Assembly: GCA_963747985.1 (NCBI GenBank)
Contig: CAVVHG010000002.1
Location: 62,001-126,000, forward strand
Source: JACADW01 sp963747985
GTDB taxonomy: Bacteria > Acidobacteriota > UBA6911
Direction of reading: 5' to 3'
DNA: 64,000 nt
Part shown: piece after piece, positions 42,822 through 51,378 of the stretch
How positions within the stretch are numbered: position 1 is the first letter of the stretch
How the letters are laid out: every line of letters begins with the position of its first letter
Made by a program: the position numbers and the translations under genes
The notes under the pieces: generated by a model
What the model saw: only the letters and a program-made list of their open reading frames with translations
Databases searched by the model: none
What the model was told of the DNA's origin: nothing

Positions 42822-44255
42822 TCAGCTCTCGACGGGCGAAGAAGATGTCGCGTCCGAATCAGCCAGCTCGGTTTCCATGCCCATGCGCTTGAGTTTCTCG
42901 ACAAACGTTGTTCGTTTCAGACGCAGAAGCGAAGCTGCCTTCTTCTTGTTTCCGCCCGTGGCCTCCAGGCTTCGGAGAATGAGCCGCCGCTCGAGATCGG
43001 ACACGACCGTGTTGAAGTCGAGACCTTCCTCGGGGATGTCGATCCTTTGCAGGTCCAGACCGTCGGCTCCGGTGTCACCGACGATGGGGAAATCGGCGAG
43101 GTCGAGCGACTGCCGGTCTCCGGAAAGTGCAACCGCCATTTCCACCGCGTTCTCAACCTGGCGCACGTTCCCGGGCCAGTCGAACACAGCCAGCTGTTTC
43201 ATCGCAGCGTGCGACACCTGCTTGAGGGGCTGCTGTTGCTCGACGCAGAACTTCTTCACGAAGTGAGAAACGAGCAGTGGGATGTCCTCGGGCCGCTGCC
43301 GCAACGGCGGGATCTGGATGGGTATAACATTCAGGCGATAGTAGAGATCGTCCCGAAACTCCCCCTTTTTCACCTTCTCCTGAAGGTCGACGTTCGTGGC
43401 TGCGATGATTCGCACATCGACTTTGACCGTATTCGTCCCGCCGACTTTCTGGAATTCGCGCTCCTGCAGGACGCGCAGCAGCTTCACCTGCAAGTCAGCG
43501 GGCATGTTGCCCACTTCATCCAGGAAGAGCGTCCCGTGGTTTGCCTGCTCGAAGCGCCCGATTCTGTGCTGATGCGCGCCGGTGAAAGCGCCCTTGACGT
43601 GTCCAAACAGTTCGTCTTCCAGGAGGCTCGAGGGTATCGCCCCGCAATTCACGCACACCATCGGCTGGTTCTTCCTGGATCCGTTGTAGTGGATTGCCCG
43701 TGCGACCAGCTCCTTACCTGTTCCTGTCTCGCCGGTGATCAGCACCGTGCTGGTCTTGTCGGCGACCAGGGTGGCCATGCGGTAAATCTGGTGCATCGCC
43801 GGGCTGTTGCCCACAAGACTGGACGACTGGTATTTCTCGTGCAGCTCCGAGCGCAGCAGGTTGTTTTCCGATTTGAGTTTCCGTTCCTGCAGCCCTTTCT
43901 CGACCCGCATCACGAGTTCGTCGAGCTGAAACGGCTTGGGGAGATAATCGTAGGCTCCGCATCTGATGGCCTCTACCGCTGTCTGGATGTTTCCGAAGCC
44001 CGTCATGATGATCACTATGGTTTCAGGGAAGATCGAAAGCGCTTCCTCCAGGATCTTCTCGCCCGGAGAACCAGGCATGCGCAGGTCCGTGACGATCACG
44101 TCGTACGGGTACCGCCGGATCATATGGAGCGCCACTTTGCCGTCCGCAGCCTCTTCCACCAGAAAACCGCTGTCCTCGAGGGTCCGTCGGACGATCTCGC
44201 GCATGTAGTTCTCATCATCGACAACCAGGATTTTGACATCTTCTCTCGCATCCAT
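42822..44255 (-). CDS. NtrC-type sigma-54-dependent response regulator
   Basis: The 477-residue protein has an N-terminal receiver domain (ILVVDDENYMREIV; phosphorylated Asp in VIVTDLRMPG), an AAA+ domain with Walker A GETGTGKE, the sigma-54 contact loop GAFTGA, LFLDEVGNMP (Walker B) and the arginine-finger region, and a Fis-type helix-turn-helix (GGNKKKAASLLRLKRTTFVEKL). ATG 44255 follows GGAGCTGCC. No kinase gene adjoins it; the divergent gene is a receiver-only protein. It may be a pilus (PilR-like) or motility regulator; sequence alone does not decide. Confidence 0.92.
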   Translation of the reverse strand: MDAREDVKILVVDDENYMREIVRRTLEDSGFLVEEAADGKVALHMIRRYPYDVIVTDLRMPGSPGEKILEEALSIFPETIVIIMTGFGNIQTAVEAIRCGAYDYLPKPFQLDELVMRVEKGLQERKLKSENNLLRSELHEKYQSSSLVGNSPAMHQIYRMATLVADKTSTVLITGETGTGKELVARAIHYNGSRKNQPMVCVNCGAIPSSLLEDELFGHVKGAFTGAHQHRIGRFEQANHGTLFLDEVGNMPADLQVKLLRVLQEREFQKVGGTNTVKVDVRIIAATNVDLQEKVKKGEFRDDLYYRLNVIPIQIPPLRQRPEDIPLLVSHFVKKFCVEQQQPLKQVSHAAMKQLAVFDWPGNVRQVENAVEMAVALSGDRQSLDLADFPIVGDTGADGLDLQRIDIPEEGLDFNTVVSDLERRLILRSLEATGGNKKKAASLLRLKRTTFVEKLKRMGMETELADSDATSSSPVES

Positions 44256-44499
44256 CTTTGTGGCAGCTCCTGGAAACAAGGTCTATATATAATGGTGACG
44301 GAAAACAGGCACTAAGCGTGGCCGAGCATATCCTGGAAGATTCAAAAAAGTCAACAGAAATGAGATATACGTCACAAAGTTGTCATTTGAAGCGCTCCTC
44401 TTTCTCGAAGACCTTGTCTTTGAGTCAAACGTTGATCATAGGTCGAAATGATGACGATAGGGCTAAGGCAATCGATGCTGCCGCCGATATCTGAGCATT

Positions 44500-45156
44500 A
44501 TGAGTTCGATCGAGATCAGGATGCTGGTAGTGGACGACGATGAAGACATGAGAGCCACGCTTACCGACTTCATCTCGAAGATGGGGGTCAAGGTCCGACA
44601 GGCAGCAAACCTGGAGGAAGCCCGCCGCCTGCTGGGGAATGACGCGGACCCTTATGACATTGTGATCACCGACCTGCGTCTTCCGGACGGGAACGGACTG
44701 GAGGTCGTGCGGGCCGCTCATTCCAGGAGGCCCGACACCCTGGTCACGATCGTGACCGGCTATGCCTCACTGGACACCGCCATTGAAGCAATAAGGCTGG
44801 GCGCCTACGACTATGTAACGAAGCCCTTCACCCTCGACCAGATAGGTGTCCAGGTCAGAAACATGGTGCAGCGCATCCTGCTCTCCAAGGAGAATGCGCG
44901 GCTCTCGGTGCGGCTGCAGGAACTCTACCAGGAGGTGAATCGCCTCCAGTCGGAGAAGGTAGAGGCAGTTGGATTCCACACCGAGATACGCCGCCAGTTG
45001 CTGGAGGTGCACCGGAAACTTGACCGGCTCATGGCTTCCAGCATGACGGATACACTCGCTGTGGAGATGTCTCACCAGGACGGCAGGCCCCCGGTCGCGA
45101 GGTTTCTCCTGGGTCTGGATGACTCCGACGCGCACGCGGAGACAGAGCGGTCCTGA
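44500..45156 (+). CDS. Receiver-domain protein with coiled-coil tail
   Basis: Residues 5-125 form a receiver domain: acidic cluster VVDDDEDM, phosphorylated Asp58 in IVITDLRLPDG, Thr in TIVTGYAS and Lys in VTKPF. The remainder (about 125-180) is a charged helix likely to form a coiled coil (SVRLQELYQEVNRLQSEKVE), and the C-terminus is disordered. There is no DNA-binding or enzymatic domain in the 218 residues. It diverges from the NtrC-type regulator with 244 bases between, so the two may share control. A scaffold or phosphate sink role is inference. Confidence 0.85.
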   Translation: MSSIEIRMLVVDDDEDMRATLTDFISKMGVKVRQAANLEEARRLLGNDADPYDIVITDLRLPDGNGLEVVRAAHSRRPDTLVTIVTGYASLDTAIEAIRLGAYDYVTKPFTLDQIGVQVRNMVQRILLSKENARLSVRLQELYQEVNRLQSEKVEAVGFHTEIRRQLLEVHRKLDRLMASSMTDTLAVEMSHQDGRPPVARFLLGLDDSDAHAETERS

Positions 45157-45214
45157 ACTCCTGATCGGCCAACTGCTCCTCTCCCGTTGCTCCCTGACCT
45201 TCTGATGCCGAGTG

Positions 45215-45235
45215 GTCCGCGCCACCGGCGCGGAC
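45215..45235 (+). terminator. Hairpin after the receiver-domain gene
   Basis: A perfect 9-base stem, GTCCGCGCC (45215-45223) and GGCGCGGAC (45227-45235), with a three-base loop lies 59 bases past the stop, followed by ACCTTTCCCTTT. The T content is modest, so it may be a partial intrinsic terminator. Confidence 0.6.
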
Positions 45236-45469
45236 ACCTTTCCCTTCGACAGAGCACTCCGCTGGTGGTTTCTGCTGCCGTGTCCCGCAGCGCCGATCAG
45301 GCAGGACGGGCGTCAACGCGTCCGGTCTGGTGTGTCAACCGTTTGACAGATACGTTCGACCGAAGTCACGCCCGGTAATTCGCCTTTCCTCAGCGCTTGT
45401 CTTCTCAACCCGAAGAAACACAAATGGATACATCACCCTGCGGAGATGATCGAGCGGCTCTGGAGGGTG

Positions 45470-45486
45470 TGGCATGCGCCTTGCCT
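45470..45486 (+). promoter_or_regulatory. Sigma-54 promoter for the kinase/regulator pair
   Basis: TGGCAT-N5-TTGCCT matches the -24/-12 consensus TGGCAC-N5-TTGCW with two deviations and correct spacing, 60 bases before the kinase ATG. A hairpin, CGGACCC/GGGTCCG (45496-45515), would lie at the very start of the transcript. Confidence 0.6.
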
Positions 45487-45545
45487 TAGGATCCTCGGAC
45501 CCTCGTACGGGTCCGTCAGCGACCCTATATGCCAGGAGCAGAGTG

Positions 45546-46865
45546 ATGGAATCTGCCGCAGAGCAAGCGAGAGGATCGGCTGGAAACCAGGGTACCGTCC
45601 CTCCTGAGAAATCGATGCCCGGCGGGCCGGCCGAAGCCCACCTGCTGCTCGAGGCCTTCCAGACGTTCACCAAGGCTTCCGGCTCTCTCGAGTCAGCCTT
45701 TCAGCAACTGCAGGCCCGGGCCCAGCGTCTCTCGGAGGAACTCGAAGCACGGAATCGCGAACTCAAAAAGAGCCTGCGCGAGAAGGCGGAGGCACAAAAA
45801 TACCTCAAGACCATTCTCGAGCGTCTGCCCTGCGGGGTCCTGGTGCTCGATTCCAGGGGGAATGTAACCCTGTGCAATCCGGTTGCCGGTGACATCCTCG
45901 GGAAACCCGGTGTCGGCACCTCACGTCGGCTTACAAGAGGCCGTCCCCTCAGGAACAGGTCCTTGCGCGACCACCTGGCCGCCCCCGTCGCCAAGGTGCC
46001 CGGCAAGGAGACCGAAGTGCCGATCGACTCTGGACATGGCACGAGCATCTGCGCCCTCTCGGGCACCCCGCTGACTAATGCCTCCGGCAAGGTGTGCGGG
46101 ACGCTGCACATCATCCGCGATATCACCGAGATCAAGGCCCTCGAGGAGCAGAGCAAGCGCAGCGAGCGGCTCTCGGCCATGGGAGAAATGGCCGTGGAAC
46201 TGGCACATGAGATCCGGAATCCGCTGGGGGGTATTGAGCTGTTCGCCTCACTCCTGGAAAGGGAACTGCCGCCGGGAAGTGATACGGGCCGGTGGGCTGA
46301 GAACATCCTGATCGGGAGCCGCTCCCTGAACAACATTGTCTCCAACATGCTGCACTTTGCCAACCCGCTCGCCCCGACCTTCGGGCTGGTGGACCTCCAT
46401 CAGGTGATCCGGGAGATCATCGGCTTCATGGAGCCGATCATGAGCCAGCGGGAAGTGCGGGTTCTGGAGCGCCTGGACGCGTGCGACCCGAACATCACGG
46501 GCGACAGGGAACTGCTCAAACAGATGATCCTCAACCTGGTTCACAACGCCATGCAGGCGATGCCTTCGCGTGGTTCGCTGACTATTTCCAGCCGCGATTT
46601 GCCCGCGACCCCGGGCGTTGCTTCCAGCGAGGGCCTGGAGTTCAGCATCCAGGACACGGGGCTGGGGATCCCTGCGGAGAACATCGACCGGATTTTTGAT
46701 CCGTTCTTCACCACGAACCGGAATGGCACGGGGCTGGGTTTGTCCGTCGTGCATCAAATCGTGGACCGTCACTCGGGCGTCATCGCCGTGACGAGCGAGA
46801 TCAACAAAGGGACTGCATTTACGGTCGGCTTCCCGAGAACCAGGAAAATATCCGATGCAGCCTGA
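45546..46865 (+). CDS. PAS-domain sensor histidine kinase, flagellar FlgS/FlrB-like
   Basis: The 439-residue protein has no transmembrane segment. It has an N-terminal coiled coil (about 35-95), a PAS domain (about 97-210; TILERLPCGVLVLDSRGNV), the HisKA box with phosphorylated His221 (MAVELAHEIRNPLGGIELFASLL) and an HATPase domain (NLVHNAMQAMP, DTGLGIPAENIDRIFDPFFTT, GTGLGLSVVHQIVD). A soluble PAS kinase next to a sigma-54 activator and flagellar genes is the arrangement of FlgS-FlgR and FlrB-FlrC. ATG 45546 follows CCAGGAGC. The regulator gene starts 13 bases after its stop. Confidence 0.88.
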   Translation: MESAAEQARGSAGNQGTVPPEKSMPGGPAEAHLLLEAFQTFTKASGSLESAFQQLQARAQRLSEELEARNRELKKSLREKAEAQKYLKTILERLPCGVLVLDSRGNVTLCNPVAGDILGKPGVGTSRRLTRGRPLRNRSLRDHLAAPVAKVPGKETEVPIDSGHGTSICALSGTPLTNASGKVCGTLHIIRDITEIKALEEQSKRSERLSAMGEMAVELAHEIRNPLGGIELFASLLERELPPGSDTGRWAENILIGSRSLNNIVSNMLHFANPLAPTFGLVDLHQVIREIIGFMEPIMSQREVRVLERLDACDPNITGDRELLKQMILNLVHNAMQAMPSRGSLTISSRDLPATPGVASSEGLEFSIQDTGLGIPAENIDRIFDPFFTTNRNGTGLGLSVVHQIVDRHSGVIAVTSEINKGTAFTVGFPRTRKISDAA

Positions 46866-46878
46866 TGAGGGTCGCCAT

Positions 46879-48243
46879 ATGGCAGAGGAAATCCTTGTAG
46901 TCGACGACGAGCCGCAGATGCTGATCGCCGTCCACGAGACACTTCGCCGCAAGGGCTACTCGGTCACCGCGGCAGCGAGCGGGGTCGAGGCGCTGTGCCG
47001 CATGAAAGAGAAGTTCTTTCAGCTGGTCATCACCGACATGCGCATGCCTGAGGTCAGCGGGCTTGACCTTCTCCGCCGGGTCCGCAACGCCACGCCTCAC
47101 ACGCCTGTCATTCTCCTGACCGCCTACGGGACGATCGAGAATGCCGTCGAAGCCATGAAGCAGGGTGCATTCGACTACCTGCTCAAACCCTTCTCTTCCG
47201 AATCGCTCGAGCAGGTCGTGAGAAGAGCGCTTACCTCGGGATCCAACCGCGAGGAGAAGGCCTCGCATGACATCGTGACGCAGGACCCGGAAATGTCGCT
47301 CGCCCTGGAGAGTGCCTGCAAGTGCGCGCCGAGCAGTGCGACGGTGCTCATAGAGGCGGAGAGCGGCACGGGGAAGGAGCTGTTCGCGCGCCTGATTCAC
47401 AGCCGGAGTACACGCCGACTCGGACCGTTCGTAGCGGTGAACTGTGCCGCACTTCCGGAGAATCTGCTCGAGAGCGAGCTTTTTGGGTTTGAAAAAGGAT
47501 CGTTCACGGGGGCCTCGGCTTCCAAGCCCGGAAAGTTCGAACTGGCGCACCGCGGCACTCTCCTTCTGGATGAGATCGGGGAAATGGCTCCCATACTCCA
47601 GGCAAAACTGCTGCGGGTGCTTCAGGAAAAGGAGGTTGATCGGATCGGGGGAAAGGATCCGGTCCGGATCGACGTACGGATCATTGCCACGACCAACCGC
47701 GACCTGCACTCTCTCGTCCGGGAAGGGGCTTTCCGCGAGGACCTCTACTACAGGCTGAACGTGGTGCGCCTGGTCATTCCGCCTTTGCGGCGGCGCCAGG
47801 CGGACATTCCCCTTCTTGCCGATTTCTTCTGCAAACGTTACGGCCGGGAGTTCGGCAAAGAGGGATTGCGTTGCGGCCCGGACGCTGTTGAGGCGCTGGT
47901 ACGCCACCACTGGCCGGGTAACGTCCGCGAACTGGAGAACGTTATTCAGCGTGCCCTGGCGTTGTCCTCCGGCCCCCTCCTGACAGCCGCCGACCTCCTG
48001 CTTTCCGGGGATGCCGTGCATGCCGGTCAGCCGCACGATGCCTCCGGTCCCCTTGCAGTCGGGACGACCGTGAGAGACATGGAGCGTCAGCTTATCCAGA
48101 GGACCTTGGATGGGACCGGAGGAAACCGTACCAAGGCGGCGAAGTTGCTGGGCATCAGTCTCCGGACGCTTCGCAACAAATTGAATGAATTCGGCCTCCA
48201 GGACAGGCCGGCAAAATTTGCCCAGTCCAGGGCGCAGATTTGA
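46879..48243 (+). CDS. Sigma-54-dependent flagellar response regulator, FlgR/FlrC-like
   Basis: The 454-residue protein has a receiver domain (ILVVDDEPQM; Asp in VITDMRMPE), an AAA+ domain (Walker A ESGTGKE; LLLDEIGEMA; RIDVRIIATTNRDL) and a Fis-type helix-turn-helix at the end (GGNRTKAAKLLGISLRTLRNKL). The sigma-54 contact loop reads GSFTGA instead of the usual GAFTGA, a tolerated variant in some activators. ATG 46879 follows GAGGGTC. It sits 153 bases before flgB, which has a perfect sigma-54 promoter, so it is the likely activator of the flagellar operons. Confidence 0.9.
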   Translation: MAEEILVVDDEPQMLIAVHETLRRKGYSVTAAASGVEALCRMKEKFFQLVITDMRMPEVSGLDLLRRVRNATPHTPVILLTAYGTIENAVEAMKQGAFDYLLKPFSSESLEQVVRRALTSGSNREEKASHDIVTQDPEMSLALESACKCAPSSATVLIEAESGTGKELFARLIHSRSTRRLGPFVAVNCAALPENLLESELFGFEKGSFTGASASKPGKFELAHRGTLLLDEIGEMAPILQAKLLRVLQEKEVDRIGGKDPVRIDVRIIATTNRDLHSLVREGAFREDLYYRLNVVRLVIPPLRRRQADIPLLADFFCKRYGREFGKEGLRCGPDAVEALVRHHWPGNVRELENVIQRALALSSGPLLTAADLLLSGDAVHAGQPHDASGPLAVGTTVRDMERQLIQRTLDGTGGNRTKAAKLLGISLRTLRNKLNEFGLQDRPAKFAQSRAQI

Positions 48244-48330
48244 CACCGTCGCGCCGGAATCTCGACGGTTGGGGGGAGTCGGACGTGACAGATTCCAGCC
48301 AAACCCATGAATCTGCGTGCGATTACACTC

Positions 48331-48347
48331 TGGCACGACTCTTGCTT
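48331..48347 (+). promoter_or_regulatory. Perfect sigma-54 promoter of the flgB operon
   Basis: TGGCACGACTCTTGCTT fits the full -24/-12 consensus (TGGCACGRNNNTTGCW) at every position, 49 bases before the flgB ATG. Confidence 0.9.
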
Positions 48348-48395
48348 TCTTGATCATCGGGCCCGTGTTTTGAGGCCGCGGGCGGAGTGAACGGA

Positions 48396-48815
48396 ATGAA
48401 AGCTGGATTGATCCAGGATCCGAACGTCGAAGCAATGGCGAACTTCATGACCCGGCTATCCCGGCGTCAGCAGGTGGTTGCCTCGAACATCGCAAATATC
48501 GACACGCCGGGCTACCAGACCAAGGATGTTTCGTTCCACCTGACGATGCAGGAGGTTCTGTCGGGGGACTCGCTGCCGCTCAACACGAGAAAGCCGGAGG
48601 GTGAACTCCTCCAGGGGTGGGCCCCGATAGCACCTGAGCCCGAGGTCTTTGAAACCAGCGGCCTGCCGGTGCGGGCCGATCGCAACAACGTGGATATCGA
48701 TCGCGAAATGCTCAAACTGAGCGAAACATCCTTCACCTACGCGGTCGCCACCCAGTTGCTGCGCTCAAAATTCCGGACGATTTCCAGCGCGATCCAGGAA
48801 GGGAGGGCAGGCTGA
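48396..48815 (+). CDS. flgB: Flagellar basal-body rod protein FlgB
   Basis: The 139-residue proximal rod protein has the N-terminal motif RRQQVVASNIANIDTPGYQTKDVSF and the C-terminal helix (NNVDIDREMLKLSETSFTYAVATQLLRSKFRTI) typical of axial proteins. ATG 48396 follows GGGCGGAG; a GTG three codons earlier is less likely. First gene of the flgBC-fliEFGHIJK operon; it overlaps flgC by one base. Confidence 0.95.
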   Translation: MKAGLIQDPNVEAMANFMTRLSRRQQVVASNIANIDTPGYQTKDVSFHLTMQEVLSGDSLPLNTRKPEGELLQGWAPIAPEPEVFETSGLPVRADRNNVDIDREMLKLSETSFTYAVATQLLRSKFRTISSAIQEGRAG

Positions 48816-49249
48816 TGAGTCTCATGACCGCGATCGAAGTCAGCGCTTCGGGTCTGACGGCGCAACGGCGCCGGCTGGAAGTACTGATAAGCAACCTTGT
48901 CAACGCCAACACGACGAGACCCGCGGGAGCCGAGCCTTACCGCCGCAAGGACGTGGTGTTCACGGCCGCCGAACCGCAGGGGAGTTTCGAAAGCGCATTC
49001 GGAGAGGCGATGGGCGCAGTACAGGGCGTCGAGATTGCGCAGGTGGTTGCGGACCAGGGCGACCCCGTAAAACGCTACGAGCCCGGCCATCCACATGCGG
49101 ACAAGGATGGTTACGTGCTGTATCCCAACATCAATGCGATGGAAGAGATGGTCAACATTCTTTCGGCCACCAGGTCTTACGAGGCAAACGTGCAAGCCAC
49201 GACTGCTGCCAAGGAAATGGCCGTCAAGACACTCGACATAGCCCGCTAG
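48815..49249 (+). CDS. flgC: Flagellar basal-body rod protein FlgC
   Basis: The 144-residue rod protein shows SASGLTAQRRRLEVLISNLVNANTT, PYRRKDVVF and the C-terminal YPNINAMEEMVNILSATRSYEANV region. The usual SNIANANTT motif reads SNLVNANTT here. Starts in the TGATG junction with flgB. Confidence 0.95.
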   Translation: MSLMTAIEVSASGLTAQRRRLEVLISNLVNANTTRPAGAEPYRRKDVVFTAAEPQGSFESAFGEAMGAVQGVEIAQVVADQGDPVKRYEPGHPHADKDGYVLYPNINAMEEMVNILSATRSYEANVQATTAAKEMAVKTLDIAR

Positions 49250-49258
49250 AGGTGAACC

Positions 49259-49567
49259 ATGAAGGAAGGAATCATCGGCCCCATCAGTCCGCACCTCCAG
49301 GTGCCCGAGATTCGCAGGCCGCGGGAGCTCGCAAAAGAGCAGCCTGGGGTGAGCTTCGGGGAAACCCTGAGAGACGCAATCACGACCGTCAACAACGCCC
49401 AGAAGCAATCCGACCTGGCTGTGCAGAAGCTCATGACCGGTGAGAGCCAGGACCTCCACGCCACGCTGATCGCAGTGCAGAAGGCGGATCTGTCGTTTCA
49501 AATGATGATGCAGGTGCGCAACAAGATAATTCAGGCCTACCAGGAGATCATGCGCACCCAGGTGTAG
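49259..49567 (+). CDS. fliE: Flagellar hook-basal body protein FliE
   Basis: The 102-residue adaptor joins the MS ring to the rod. The C-terminal half, DLAVQKLMTGESQDLHATLIAVQKADLSFQMMMQVRNKIIQAYQEIMRTQV, is highly typical of FliE. AGAGGTG precedes the ATG, nine bases after flgC. Confidence 0.94.
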   Translation: MKEGIIGPISPHLQVPEIRRPRELAKEQPGVSFGETLRDAITTVNNAQKQSDLAVQKLMTGESQDLHATLIAVQKADLSFQMMMQVRNKIIQAYQEIMRTQV

Positions 49568-49614
49568 TGTCAGGTTCGGGCCTGAAATAGCCCATCGACG
49601 CCGGAGAACACGAC

Positions 49615-51375
49615 ATGGCCAGCAGCCGAAACTTCCCAAGCCAGTTCGCGGAGATCTGGTCGCGGCTCGAGAAATCGCAGCGGGCCACGATCGTGCTGCT
49701 TGCCGTCCTCGCCCTCGTTGCCATCGGTTCCTTTGTGTACTACATGAACCGGGTCGAATATGAAGTCCTCTATCGGGATCTGAACCCGGAAGACGCCCAG
49801 GCAATTGCAGCCAAGCTGAAGGAGGACAAGAGGGATTATCTGGTTCAGGGCACCTCCATACTCGTGGCGGCCCCGAAGTCCGAGGTGGACAAGCTGCGCC
49901 TCGAGGTTGCCGGGGCAGGCCTGGCGCGCAGCGGCAGGGTAGGCTATGAAATCTTCGACAAGAACCAGTTTGGCCTGACCGATTTCACCGAGCAGGTGAA
50001 CCTCCAGCGCGCCCTCGAAGGAGAGCTCGCCAGGACCATTTCCAGCCTGACCGAGATCAGCGAAGCCCGTGTGCACCTGGTGCTCCCGAAAGACTCCGTT
50101 TTCGAAGAGAAGCGCGAAGAAGCCAAGGCGAGTGTGGTGGTCCGGCTGAGGAACGGTGCGGACCTCTCCAAGGCGTCCATTGCAGGGATCAAGGGCGTGG
50201 TGGCCGGCGCGGTCCCCGGCCTCCGTACCTACAATGTGTCCGTTGTCGACGACCAGGGAAGGCTGCTGTCCCAGTCCGCCGAAACCGGGGACCAGGCGCG
50301 GAGCGAACTGGAGTCGGGCATCAAGGAGCAGATCGAGCACGACATGGTCTCCAAAGTCATCTCGATCCTCGAACCGGTGGTCGGCAAGGGCAAAGTGCAC
50401 GCAAATTCCTCAGTCGATCTCGACTTCAACACAACGGAGCAGACAGAGGAGACATTCAATCCCAATCCGCAGGCGATCCTGAGCCAGCAAAGGACCGAAG
50501 AGAGGGTCGGGTCTGCATCGACTGCGTCTGGCGTGCCGGGGACACAGTCGAACGTTTCGGGAAACACCTCCCAGCAACCCGGCACGGCACCCGACAGGCT
50601 CCGGACGAACGAGACTACCAATTACGAAGTGAGCAAGCTGGTGCGACACACAGTGCAGCCCAAGGGCAACGTGCGCCGGATCTCCGTTGCGGTCATTCTT
50701 GACCATAAGACCGCCTACTCAAAGAACCCCGATGGTAAGGTTGTGGCGACCAACCAGCCGCGCACGCAGGCGGAGCTGGATGCCTACCGCGAACTCGTGC
50801 TTGCCGCAGTCGGCTTCAGCAAGGAACGAGGGGATACGGTCACCCTGGAGAACGTGCCCTTCTACACCGAATCCAGGCCCGTGGAGGAAGCACCTCCCGC
50901 CCCGTGGCACGTAAAGTACCAGACGTACATCGTCCCGGGCATGAAGTACGTCTCATTCCTGCTCCTCTTCGTGCTGCTTTATGTATTCCTGTTCAGGCCT
51001 GTGCGGGCGCGAGTCTTGCACAGCATTTCCGGGGCACTCCCGGCTGCTGTTCATGAGCCTGCCGGCCAGTTGAGTGCCGAGGAGTCTCAGCAGCACTTGC
51101 CTGTGGCTCATCATGCCGAAGAAGCCGTCGCGGCGGGCGCAGAGCACCCGGCCCTGCCGGGTCATGCCGAAGAGAGCGAAATCAAGGAAGAGCCGCTGCC
51201 CGATCTCGAGATGCTCGACGATCAGATCGAGCGGGAGCTGTTGAGGGAAGTAAGCATGGTCGATGCAGGCGGCAGGAAGACGGCGATTCTCAGGAAGAAG
51301 CTGGTAGACAGGGCCAAACGGGAGCCGGAAATGATCTCGCAGCTCATCCGGAGCTGGATTCAGGAGAGGGCATAG
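49615..51375 (+). CDS. fliF: Flagellar MS-ring protein FliF
   Basis: The 586-residue protein has two membrane helices (about 25-46 and 440-462) flanking the periplasmic ring-building domains (YEVLYRDLNPEDAQAIAAKL; RVHLVLPKDSVFEEKREEAKASVVV). A low-complexity linker lies at about 280-330, and the cytoplasmic tail ends LIRSWIQERA, the FliG-binding element. GGAGAACAC precedes ATG 49615. Confidence 0.96.
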   Translation: MASSRNFPSQFAEIWSRLEKSQRATIVLLAVLALVAIGSFVYYMNRVEYEVLYRDLNPEDAQAIAAKLKEDKRDYLVQGTSILVAAPKSEVDKLRLEVAGAGLARSGRVGYEIFDKNQFGLTDFTEQVNLQRALEGELARTISSLTEISEARVHLVLPKDSVFEEKREEAKASVVVRLRNGADLSKASIAGIKGVVAGAVPGLRTYNVSVVDDQGRLLSQSAETGDQARSELESGIKEQIEHDMVSKVISILEPVVGKGKVHANSSVDLDFNTTEQTEETFNPNPQAILSQQRTEERVGSASTASGVPGTQSNVSGNTSQQPGTAPDRLRTNETTNYEVSKLVRHTVQPKGNVRRISVAVILDHKTAYSKNPDGKVVATNQPRTQAELDAYRELVLAAVGFSKERGDTVTLENVPFYTESRPVEEAPPAPWHVKYQTYIVPGMKYVSFLLLFVLLYVFLFRPVRARVLHSISGALPAAVHEPAGQLSAEESQQHLPVAHHAEEAVAAGAEHPALPGHAEESEIKEEPLPDLEMLDDQIERELLREVSMVDAGGRKTAILRKKLVDRAKREPEMISQLIRSWIQERA

Positions 51376-51378
51376 ACC

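Noticed and set aside
46819..48435. Minus-strand frame of 538 codons
   Set aside because: Antisense to the sigma-54 regulator gene, with no recognisable domains; the plus strand has complete signature motifs.
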